Shown in pieces: positions 54,321 through 64,000 of a DNA stretch of 64,000 bases. The DNA is from Lithodes maja (Eukaryota > Arthropoda > Malacostraca > Decapoda > Lithodidae), in contig JBAKBP010001619.1 in the NCBI GenBank assembly GCA_037953745.1, forward strand, positions 142,112 through 206,111, in the 5' to 3' direction. The notes under the pieces are model-generated. The model was not told the origin of the DNA, ran no database searches, and was given only the letters and a program-made list of their open reading frames with translations. Positions within the stretch are counted from its first letter, which is position 1; every line of letters begins with the position of its first letter. Made by a program: the position numbers and the translations under genes.

Positions 54321-55017
54321 TGATTTCTAAGACTGGAGGGGGACATTCGTAATCATATCATAACTCTAGGAAAGCAGATAATCAAACAACCACATAGTAT
54401 TCTTACTTTTGTAAAAAAGATATATTCGGGTGCATAAACTTTATACAGCCTAAATCTTCAAAAGGGGTACAAGCAGGAGTGTGCTTCAAAGAAGCCTGCT
54501 TGAAAAAGGGTTAACTCTGAGACTCTGAGCACAGATCTGCTAGTTAAGAAGGCACCCCACTTAAAGTAAGTGGGGAAAACTAAAAACTTGTAAGTTTACA
54601 TGTGCACATATAAACCCCATTAACTACTGGATATATTCCTAAAAATATAACCAAACATAAATGAATTCTTGTACATTCGTAGAAGTACTGAACTCGTGTA
54701 CTTATGCAGAAGTAATTACTGCAAAAGTAAAAGTCGTAGTTGCCACTACCGAGATTTCTCAAAAATCTATTGCTACACAGCCAAAGCTACTTACAACAAG
54801 AATTGTCGTAACACTACTATTGGCCTTTAGCACAATTTCCTGCAATGAATACTACAGAGAAATTTTATAATACAATGCCTACAACCAGTATCACAGCTCG
54901 TATGTTCCGAACACATACTCCGGAGGAGTCTAGGGTGTCCTATGTCACACTGACTGCACCCTCCCCCCCCCCCCCCCTTTTTCTTGAAATTAAACAAAAC
55001 ATGACTAAAAGGGCCAC

Positions 55018-56316
55018 CTAGACCCTCTGCCGTAAAGCTATACATGGCAAGGAAGGTTTGTCCAGAGCTACTGAAAGGTATCGAGGCAAAAACTCCTGAT
55101 TAGAGGCCCACAACTGTGTGGACGTAATAACTTCCACCGAAAGATTATTAAGGAAACGTAAAGAGGCTGTCCCATTGCGTAAATCGTGGGTCTTACCCAC
55201 AACGCCGGGATGCTTCTCTTTACAGTCCTCGACCAAGAGAGAAGCCAGTGTACGCTCCATCAATCGTTCACTTGGACTTGCGACCCATAAAGCACCTTGG
55301 TGATTTAGAGGTGCCACTCTTAAATATTTGGTTAGAGCTTGCACTGGGCAAAAAAGATGGTGCACCTTTCCCCTGTTTAACGCCGGCACCGTGAACTCTG
55401 AAAACACGTGTGCTCAATCTCGGCTATGAATCCTGGGGAAGGTGCAATGTGAATACACTCATGAAGCCTATCAAACCTGAGGCAATTAGGTGCGTTGCTC
55501 ATCGCCGCCAGCTCAGATACTCTGTTCCCGGTAGCCAAAGCCATAAGGAATACAGCCCATTTGTAAAATCTGCAGTCTTTGGTACATACGGGAATGAGAA
55601 TAACAACGATGCTTTGTCCAGAGACCATGTAGGCCTGAGCTGACGGGGAGGTGGGCGGAGTTTAAAACCTGCCCACATAAATCACTTTCAGATAAATGTT
55701 TCTGCATGAACAGATAAATTAAATAATAAACAACCAACGCCACCGAGGGCACAGTTTGTTTTGTTCGAAGAATCCGAGACGTAAAAGCTTTCCAATGCGA
55801 TTGAAACTGTCGCTTTGTAGACTGGGTATATTGATTCGTGAATATCTTGGTCACGTTGCTACCATAAGGTGCTAGCCACTTGGCCTCCTGAATGTCCAAA
55901 ATGAACAAGTCCGCGAGGTTTCTAGGTTGCCAATTGTGTTCTAAGTGGAACAACCCGACCAGGAGGGACACTGGGTGCGGGCACCACGTGTTCAAATGCT
56001 GGTACCACACTGCGCCGGCCACAGGGGCGCGATTAGCGAGACTATGCCTCGCTAATCCTGTAGTTTGTTGACTACGTGGCACATTAGAGACGCGTCTGGC
56101 GGCGGAAAAAAGATAAATGGAACTCAACCTGTTCTCGTCCGTCATCAGAGCGTCAGGTCCGCCCGCCGGCGTTATCGTCCGGCGGGTGAGGGACGACTGT
56201 GAGTATCGCCATACACCTTGGCTGTGGCTGTCCCTCGCTTGCGAGCTCGGTATACTCCCTGAACGGAAGCCCTCGTCCGAGTCCCGTAAAGGTTTATGAT
56301 AATTAAAAGCTCCCAT
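55018..56316 (-). pseudogene. DIRS-type tyrosine recombinase (YR), copy 2
   Basis: Start ATG at 56,316 (MGAFNYHKPL). The first frame runs to about 55,520 and carries the core-binding domain. The second has FLMALATGNRVSELAAM. The third (55,407-55,018) has LNRGKVHHLFCPVQALTKYL, LWVASPSERLMERTL, THDLRNGTASLRFLN and LWASNQEFLPRYL. The first break, with its 34-base GT..AG segment, is the same as in copy 1. The second differs: copy 2 lost 7 bases after GAGCACA near 55,408, whereas copy 1 lost 2 bases farther on. Independent secondary lesions imply that their common parent had an open C-terminal half. Lys-to-Asn in HDLRNG is a private substitution. Confidence 0.82.
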
Positions 56317-57651
56317 AGCTCATTAACACATTGAAAGCAGAGCTGGTGAGCAAAACCATAAAGTATACTAATTAATTTAATTATATTTAATTGTATTAAA
56401 ATAAATTACTATAAATAAACACAATATTATCATAATATAATCATAGAAAATATTTATTATGATTCAGCTATTAAATTATTTCATTAACAAATAAAAATAA
56501 GATAAGGCTACCTGAGCTTAACGGCGTTGAACATACAGCAATGAGAGGTTCAAGTGCCGACATGACAGAGACTGGGGGAAAACTACCCCGCCCCCGGGAA
56601 CTACCTGGTCACCTGGTGCAACACCGGTAATCCGCCCTGGAAAGAGAATTTTCCGGGGATTAATGCTCATAGGGTTACACCCAAAAAACGGTACAAAATA
56701 TGTGCCTCAAAACCGCCGGTCAACGAACCGTAGCACTCCACTACTACTTTTCGTTGTCCTTTAGTATCATATTAAAGATTTCAGCATATCTTTACCTGTC
56801 CAGAAGATTTAAGCATATCTTCTGAATCCTCATAAAGATGAAGCATATCTTTATTAAAGATGAAGTCTTTCAAGTATCCCTTACACTTGAAACACTAGTA
56901 AGATTCCGGCATCTTTTTATCCCATAAAAAGTCTAAGCCTATCATAATCTCTAATCTGGCGTCACCCAGAAGCCCTCATAGATCGCCGTCTTGAAGGCCG
57001 TGATACCCTATTGTATCAATCAATTGTTTGGCAAATTATCGCGAATTGCAAATCAGTTAATATAACCACCCAAAGGTACAACCGCCGGGTTTTATATGCA
57101 ATGTCAAACCAAGTGTACCTGCCCCAGACCTCTTTGTAAAAAGGTCGCCGGGAGGGAAAGACTAAACAAACAAACGTCATTGTTTCAATGGCTTATTAAA
57201 GATTTCAGCATATCTTTGATCTGTCCAAAAGAATTAAGCATAACATCTTAATCCTCATAAAGATGAAGCATATCTTCAGTAAAGATGAAGTCTTTCAAGT
57301 AACCCTTTACACTTGAAACACTAGTAAGATTCAGGCATCTCTTTATCCCATAAAAAGTCTAAGCCTATCTTAATCTCTAATCCGGCTTCTCCCAGAAGCC
57401 CTCATAGATCGCCGTCTTGAAGGCCGTGATACCCTATTGTATCAATCAATTGTTTGGCAAATTATCTCGAATCGCAAATCCGTTAATATAACCACCCGAA
57501 GGTACAACCGCCGGGTTTTATATACAAGGACCCCAATGGAAATACGCCTAACGGCCTTATTGGACTATCCTTAGTTGGAATTATGCAAGGTACATGTCAT
57601 ATTTATAACATACTATGTGGTACCAACTCTGTAAATTGCTAACTGAATAAA

Positions 57652-57705
<54 letters not shown>

Positions 57706-60700
57706 CAAACCAATTATACCTGCCCCAGACCTCTTTGTAAAAAGGTCGCCGGGAGGTAAAGACCAAACAAACAGACAGCATTGTTTCAATGGCTTTGAAA
57801 AGCAGAGAAAACCAAGGCCAACAGGTGTCAGCCTGATCACCTAGAAAACTGAGTGGAGCCCCCCTCGACGGGAATAACTCAGGAAGCCTGATCCCAGGCT
57901 CGACCATAGAAAACGCAGTTTCTTATTAGCCCTCAAGCGACCAAACTCGTCGGGGTAACTTACCTATTTTAGCCATCCTGACTAAAACTCGGTAAACAAA
58001 AACGGTGTTCTCGGAGCAACGAGAAAAACGCCGGAAAGGTAACCCACACTAAACTATACATTACAGGAGGGCGTAATGCATAAAGCAATGAATAACACAG
58101 GAAGCCTGCTCCCAGGCTCGACCACAGAAAACGCAGTTTCTTATGAGCCCTCAAGCGACCAAACTCGTCGGGGTAACTTACCTATTTTGAGCCATCCTGA
58201 CTAAAACTCGGTAAACAAAAACGTCGTTCTCGGAGCAACGAGAAAAAACGCCGGAAAGGTAACCTACACCAAAATTACTCCAGGTTCTGCATAGACCCGC
58301 CGGGACCCAGCTTTGGAAAAAAAGAAAATTTCCAGGAATTAAGGCTCTTAAGGTTAACCCAAACATGTTCGCACACAAGTGTTAAATAACCTGCCGGGTA
58401 ACGAGACGTAATACTCAACGACGACAGCTCGCTACGCGGTGGGGTTTCCCAAGTAAAAGATTTCAGAATATCTTAATTTGTCCAAAAGATTTATGAATAC
58501 CCTCTGACATAATATATAAAGACCAGCATTGCATTTATAACTGATTAAGTCTTTCCAGTGGTGTTTGTTTCAAGATTCAATTTTGGAAAAAAAAAAACTA
58601 AAAAAGACGCCGGCCCCCGAATTATCTCGTAGATCAAAAACTGGGAAGCCTGACAAATATACGAGATCTAACTTCTCCCGAAGTATCTTTTTAGATCGCT
58701 GTATGTTGAAGGCAGCGATACAAAACGTATCCCTCAATTGTCTGGTTAACTAACTGAATCGCAAATTCGTTATTCCCATCCCTCCAAGGAGCACCCGCCG
58801 GGTGTGAATATTATTTTTTTTTTAAACGTTAACCCCAATTGTGCCCTAAAGCGCCGTATGTTGAAGGAGGCGATACACAATGCATCCCTCAATTGTCTGG
58901 TCAACTAAACTGAATTTTGCAAATTCGGGCATCCCACCCTTCCAGGTTGCACCCGCCGGGTGATTTAAAGTTTAAAAGTTAACCCCAAATGGTCCTAACC
59001 CCACTTCTTTGTGAAAGATCGCCGGGGATGACATACAAAGATCGCGAATTGCAAATCAGTCAATATAACCACCCAAAGGTACAACCACCGGGTTTTACAT
59101 GCAATGTCAAACCAATTGTACCTGCCCCAGACCTCTTTGTAAAAAGGTCGCCGGGAGGGAAAGACTAAACAAACAAATGGCATTGTTTCAATGGCTTATT
59201 AAAGATTTCAGCATATCGTTCACCTGTCCAAAAGAATTAAGAATAACTTCTTAATCCTCATAAAGATGAAGCATATCTTTATTAAAGATGAAGTCTTTCA
59301 AGTATCCCTTTACACCAGAGACACTAGTAAGATTCAGGCATCTTTTTATTCCATAAAAAGTCTAAGCCAATCTTAATCTCTAATCCGGCTTCTCCCAGAA
59401 GCCCTCATAGATCGCCGTTTTGAAGGCCGTGATACCCTATTGTATCAATCAATTGTTTGGCAAATTATCTCGAATCGCAAATCCGTTAATATAACCACCC
59501 GAAGGTACAACCGCCGGGTTTTATATGCAATGTCAAACCAATTATACCTGCCCCAGACCTCTTTGTAAAAAGGTCGCCGGGAGGTAAAGACCAAACAAAC
59601 AGACAGCATTGTTTCAATGGCTTTGAAAAGCAGAGAAAACCAAGTCCAACAGGTGTCAGCCTGATCACCTAGAAAACTGTGTGGAGCCCCCCTCGACGGG
59701 AATAAACCAGGAAGCCTGATCCCAGGCTCGACCGTAGAAAACGCAGTTTCTGATGAGCCCTCAAGCGACCAAACTCGTCGGGGTAACTTACCTATTTTTA
59801 GCCATCCTGACTAAAACTTGGTAAACAAAAACGGTGTCCTCAGAGCAACGAGAAAAACGCCGGAAAGGTAACCCACACTAAACTATACATTACAGGAGGG
59901 CGTAATGCATAAAGCAATGAATAACACAGGAAGCCTGATCCCAGGCTCGACCACAGAAAACGCAGTTTCTTATGAGCCCTCCAGCGACCAAACTCGTCGG
60001 GGTAACTTACCTATTTTGAGCCATCCTGACTAAAACTCGGTAAACAAAAACGGTGTTCTCGGAGCAACGAGAAAAAACGCCGGAAAGGTAACCCACACCA
60101 AACGAGATATTTTAACACATTTTATACATAGGGTGTGCGCAAAAATAGGGATACCTGAACAGGAGGGCGTAATGCATAAAGCAAAAACCGGGGCAAAGGT
60201 AGCCATGACAGAGACTGGTGGGATAGTTACTCCAGGTTCTGCATAGACCTGCCGGGACCCAGCTCTGGAAAAAAAGAAAATTTCCAGGAATTAATGCTCA
60301 TAAGGTTAACCCAAACATGTTCGCATACAAGTGTTAAATAACCCGCCGGGTAACGAGACGTAATACTCAACGACTACAGCTCGCTACGCGGTGAGGTTTC
60401 CTAAGTAAAAAATTTCAGAATATCTTAATTTGTCCAAAAGATTTATGAATACCCTCTGACATAATATATAAAGACCAGCATGGCGTTTATAACTGATTAA
60501 GTCTTTTCGGTGGTGTTTGTTTCAAGATTCAATTTTGGAAAAAAAAAAACTAAAAAAGACGCCGGCCCCCGAATTATCTCGTAGATCAAAAACTGGGAAG
60601 CCTGACAAATATACGAGATCTAACTTCTCCCGAAGTATCTTTTTTTAGATCGCCGTATGTTGAAGGCGGCGATACAAAACGAATCCCTCAATTGTCTGGT

Positions 60701-62123
60701 TAACTAACTGAATTGTAAATTTGTTATTCCCACCCTTCCAGGGAGCACCGTGAATATTAGTTTAAAAAACGTTAACCCCAATTGCGCCGTAAGCTGAAGG
60801 CAGCGATACAAAATGTATCCCTCAATAGTCTGGTTAACTAACTGAATTGTAAATTCGTGATTCCCACCCTTCCAGGGAGCACCCGCTGGGTGTGAATATT
60901 AGGTTAAAAAACGTTAACCCCAATTGTGCCTTAAATTGCCGTATGTTGAAGGAGGCGATACACAATGCATCCCTCACTTGTCTGGGTAACTAAACTACCT
61001 ACCCTACCACCCTACCAGGTTGCACCCGCCGGGTGATTTAAAGTTTAAAAGTTAACCCCAATTGTTCCTAACCCCACATCTTTGTAAAAGATCGCCGGGG
61101 AGGAAATACAACAACAGCATAGTTTTATATTGGCTTTGCAAAACCGAAAAAACTACAAACAACACGTGTCCGTATGAACACTGTTAGATGGGTACAGCCA
61201 ACCCGCCGGGAATCAGAAGGAGCCTGAAACAGGCACCCCAGAGACGCAGTCCTGGGGAGCCACAGACACCCACTCGCCGGGGAAACAAGCCTGTTTTTAA
61301 ACCATGCGTGGCCAAAACTCGGTAACCAGCCGGGTTTTTTCATGGTGTAACCGAGAAAATCCGCCGGAAATAACCCACCCCGTCCAGATACCATCTGAAC
61401 GCAACACAGGACCGAGGCGTAGCCAAAACACAACTAACGCCGGGCCCAACATAGTCCGTGGAATTAGCCAATACACAACTAACCCAGGACACATAAATAG
61501 TCCGTGGAATTAGCCAATACACAACTAAACCAGGACACACATCACACAGTAGTACATATTTAGAAAAGAAATCAATAACACTTGTATATGTGGTAAAGCT
61601 ACGAGAGGCTGGCTAGGCCTAGGCAGACGGATAATATTAACATGTCGGAATATAAACAAAAAAGCACTGAATTATATCACAACAGGAACCACCGCCAACA
61701 CACCACTGTAGCAAATACTTCCGGCAAAGGGAAGAACTGACTCGGGACCCAGAAAAAACTTCACTAAGTGAAGAAAAATACGCTGGGAACGTCAGCAAAA
61801 ATACGCTACCTCATCAGAAAGATAAAAGGAAGCAATAACGCGTAATGAAAGCCGCCTGCATCACAAAGCTAGCTCACGGTGACAAAGTTCACCTGTCCAC
61901 AACCGGACCACGAGGGTACATCCGAAATAGATGCCCCAAACACACGACCCAAAATACACTGCACTGCGGGCAACCAGCCCAGGACACTCCTGCTACGCAT
62001 ATCCTAACCTTACTCGATACATCCCGGAGTAAACAAATGAGAAAAAACTCACTAGGGACGCAGCAAATGCGGAACCAGCGGAGCGTGGAGAGACACGACC
62101 GGGCCGGCTGACCGCAGAGCAGA
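56317..62123 (-). other. Hairpin-rich modular domain of DIRS-type copy 2
   Basis: Reverse counterpart of 33,478-39,890, with the same CGCCGG cores, hairpins and donor-like motifs. Mini-exon cassettes lie at about 56,525-56,577 (with ATG) and 60,161-60,212. Module order is largely the same, with indels. One extra short module lies near 60,780-60,900. No RT frame is present here either. Confidence 0.7.
57524..57702 (+). mobile_element. LINE 3'-end insertion in DIRS-type copy 2
   Basis: Same fragment at the same module position as 38,174-38,353 in copy 1, ending in (TTA)n. Confidence 0.9.
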
Positions 62124-62436
62124 GAAGGAAGAATGACGCCTGAATCAGCGTCTGGTCAAAGATCCACACAAGTACATCCACGATATGATGGAAAGCTTAT
62201 TGGATAGTTATTCTTATTTTCTTTTTGTTTTTTTATTTTTTACAAAGTTTTTTCGTAGTGAGAACCCAATTCATAATGACTGAAGCCATGAGTGAGGTCG
62301 CGTGCGCTCATGATGAAGGCTCCTCAGATTTTAAATGCTCTGCGCGGTAGATTCAAACTACGGCGGATTAGTGTTTGAAGAGGATGCCTTATGTAATAGG
62401 CATGTTCGTCAATGATGGAGGGGCCACTAATAAATA
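62124..62436 (+). repeat. ITR of DIRS-type copy 2 (left end of the element)
   Basis: GAAGGAAGAATGACGCC through GTCAATGATGGAGGGGCC to ACTAATAAATATA. It mirrors 33,168-33,477. Confidence 0.9.
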
Positions 62437-62738
62437 TAGGTGTTCATTATTAGGGTCTGTTGGTAGGAGTCTTTTTCTTTTTGACTAAACACTAGTCTTC
62501 CTTTCTGGTGTGGTGTTGTAGGAGTTGTAGTCTTGGGAATCGTCTTTCCTGGTGTTGGGGGACATTCCGTCATAATTGTTGCGACTCGGGCTTCCTTTGG
62601 TGTCGCCACACGTGTTGTTCTTTTGGGCGTGCCTTGTGTTGATTCTGTCTTCTCTCCTTCTTTCTTCTTCCTCTTCTTGTCTGTTTGTTGATCGGTTGGG
62701 CGTTGTGTTGGTGTAGATAATTTCGTAGTCGGCTGCAT
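62427..62738 (-). pseudogene. Lys/Thr/Pro-rich ORF cut by the DIRS-type insertion
   Basis: An open frame of 103 codons (MQPTTKLSTPTQRPTDQQ) rich in Lys, Thr and Pro, whose last codons lie inside the DIRS terminus. It is probably the C-terminal part of the same unrecognised protein as the ORFs upstream on this strand. I do not recognise a family. Confidence 0.35.
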
Positions 62739-62868
62739 GGTCGTGGTGTTGGTATTCTTTGGTGCTGGTAGGGAGTTTTCCTTAGTTACCCTTAGTTGGT
62801 TGGCGACTTGGCGTGATGTTTTCTTTCTTGCTTATCTCCTTTCTTTCTCTTTCTTTGTTTTGTTTTAG

Positions 62869-63336
62869 TTAAGTCCTTCTTGGCAAAACGTGTTCTCGTT
62901 GATTTGGGGGATGACTCCTTTTTCTCGGTATCTTACTTCCCTCCCCATCGTTGTAGTCACGTCCTCGTGCCTCAAGAGTGAAGGTAATAGAGTTTCCGTG
63001 GTGTTTGAAGTCAGAGAGGGAGTGCAGGAATTCCCACCAGTCTAAGGAACGTTGGTCTGGGGTCTTGACGGGATCGATGGTGACTGTTAAAGTTGAAACT
63101 TTATCTTCGATAATCGTGGCCGTAATGGCTTCTTCGACGTATCGGATCCTGAAGAATTTGTTCTGGTCGGCAGACCATTTTACTCGTTTTAAGAAAGGTA
63201 TGGGGCACGTCATAATTTTAGCAGGAAGTTGGTGGCGGCTGGAGAAGGCGGCTATTGCTTTAATTGTTGGTAGTGGGTGAGCAAGTGGTGACCTGGCTAG
63301 TGACATGAGGGTAGTTAATGACACTTGCAGACACAA
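62869..63336 (-). CDS. Unrecognised protein segment, possible retroelement Gag/ORF1-like
   Basis: 155 codons with a compact middle part (MTCPIPFLKRVKWSADQNKF, IRYVEEAITATIIEDKVSTL, DWWEFLHSLSDFKHHGNSIT) followed by a basic tail (KIPRKRSHPPNQREHVLPRR). A neighbouring frame (63,499-63,260) is Thr/Ser-rich and may be its N-terminal part, one shift away. Charged C-termini after a folded core and Pro/Thr-rich flanks resemble LINE ORF1 or Gag proteins, but no zinc knuckle is visible. I do not recognise it. A host gene exon is less likely given the surroundings. Confidence 0.3.
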   Translation of the reverse strand: MCLQVSLTTLMSLARSPLAHPLPTIKAIAAFSSRHQLPAKIMTCPIPFLKRVKWSADQNKFFRIRYVEEAITATIIEDKVSTLTVTIDPVKTPDQRSLDWWEFLHSLSDFKHHGNSITFTLEARGRDYNDGEGSKIPRKRSHPPNQREHVLPRRT

Positions 63337-63499
63337 AGGTACCAGGGATTATCTCCTTGTCAGAAAATGAGTGTGAGTTGGCTGAATGTGTGTTAGTTAG
63401 GGAAGTTATTGTTAGTGTTTTAGGATTGTTTGTGTGTGTTATGTGTTTTGTTTTTGTATCTGAAGGAAAAGGGGTGAAATATGTAGGTGTTGTGATCAA

Positions 63500-64000
63500 A
63501 ATTGGTGTAAATCGAATGGCGAGTTTTACAAGACGACCTGCTCGCGTGCAAAAATGTGTTCTAAGTGGAGGTTCTGGACTAGATTCTGATGATGAAGAGG
63601 GTCGTAAACGAGGTGGGCGAGGGTTGGGTGTGCAGGGGAAGGAGAGAGATTTGTACTAGTTTTTGGTTGTGGGTGGAGGAGGATTTATTTGTTGTCTGAT
63701 TAAGTTTAGGTGAAACAGTAGAGGAAAAGGTGAAAGGCTGGGGGGGGGGGAAGGCGAGGTTGTATGGGTGGAACAAGAGGTTGTTGTGTAGAGGTTGAAG
63801 GTTGAGGTTGTGTAGGGGTAGGGTGTGGTGATGGGCCGTGTGTTTTTGAAAACAAAGGTTTTGGAAGTGTTGGTTTTGGTGTAAACTTATGGGTAGGTGA
63901 TCTGATCATTAGAGTTGTCGGGGTTGAGGGGGAAAGTTTTTCTGAGGTAAGGGGCTGTGGAAGAGTTCAGGATTAGAAGAGAAGGGGGACGAAGAGGCGT
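63500..64000 (-). other. Pro/Thr/Ser-rich low-complexity coding-like stretch
   Basis: The minus-strand frames read as Pro/Thr/Ser/Gln-rich sequence with a C11 run near 63,740. The composition matches the Gag-like ORF at 23-25 kb. The sequence runs off the window. Confidence 0.3.

Larger units (their letters stand above)
53788..62436 (-). mobile_element. DIRS-type element, copy 2 (inverted relative to copy 1)
   Basis: Same architecture as copy 1 read on the minus strand: ITR at 62,124-62,434, hairpin-rich domain about 56.5-62.1 kb, YR gene 55.0-56.3 kb, ICR 54,215-54,320, and far ITR with terminal extension 53,788-54,144. It is shorter than copy 1 mainly because MITEs 1 and 2 are absent. It keeps the LINE-tail insertion (57,524-57,702). 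Flanking sequence differs from that of copy 1 at both ends immediately outside TTTATTAGTGG and CCTATAATATT. Confidence 0.85.

Overview
This is eukaryotic, gene-poor, repeat-saturated DNA, most likely from an arthropod and plausibly a decapod crustacean. The evidence is the mix of BEL/Pao, piggyBac, CR1-like LINE and DIRS-type elements, abundant micro- and minisatellites, and a short TTAGG run. I see no certain host gene. The nearest candidate is a broken protein-kinase-like gene at 26.9-28.2 kb.

Layout. 0-7.3 kb: a BEL/Pao pol fragment (minus strand) cut at a TTAA site by a piggyBac element whose transposase has frameshifts, then tandem repeats, a tRNA-like element and a small TA-flanked fold-back element. 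7.35-15.36 kb: an 8-kb DNA transposon with about 320-bp terminal inverted repeats (TIRs). It carries a decayed transposase with a PIN/XPG-like nuclease region and a C-terminal cysteine (CXC) cluster, best matched from memory to Academ/AcademX. A 2.05-kb Harbinger-like element is nested in it with a TTA duplication. 15.8-26.75 kb: a CR1-like LINE with a long open ORF, LTR-like sequence, a Gag-like ORF between two 244-bp inverted arms that contain a tRNA-like sequence, and a 5'-truncated second LINE copy. 26.9-28.2 kb: the kinase-like gene. 28.6-31.9 kb: a second LINE family. 32.1-33.15 kb: two minisatellites, the second in an LTR-like sequence.

33.17-42.68 kb and 53.79-62.44 kb: two copies, in opposite orientation, of a DIRS-type tyrosine-recombinase (YR) element. 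Each has inverted terminal repeats (ITRs) and an internal complementary region (ICR) that is the reverse complement of the joined ends, which is the DIRS hallmark. Each carries a YR gene just upstream of the ICR. Where gag and RT are expected there are about 6 kb of non-coding, modular, hairpin-rich DNA with a recurrent CCGGCG core and duplicated mini-exon-like cassettes. Copy 1 also holds two piggyBac-type MITEs whose exact empty TTAA sites can be read in copy 2.

42.9-48.6 kb: a 42-bp minisatellite split by a 1.8-kb solo LTR, then an array of stem-loops whose outer stems differ but whose tips share NGG-TATG-CCN' (third pair varying as A-T, T-A or C-G). A third MITE interrupts this array. 48.8-53.45 kb: a 28-bp minisatellite (about 59 units on one side, 2 on the other) interrupted by a LINE with a long open RT ORF. 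62.4-64 kb: unrecognised Pro/Thr-rich minus-strand ORFs, one of them cut by DIRS copy 2.

The best candidates for something undescribed are the DIRS-type element with hairpin-rich cargo in place of RT, and the TATG-tip stem-loop array. All boundaries were read by eye without alignment tools, so expect errors of a few bases.
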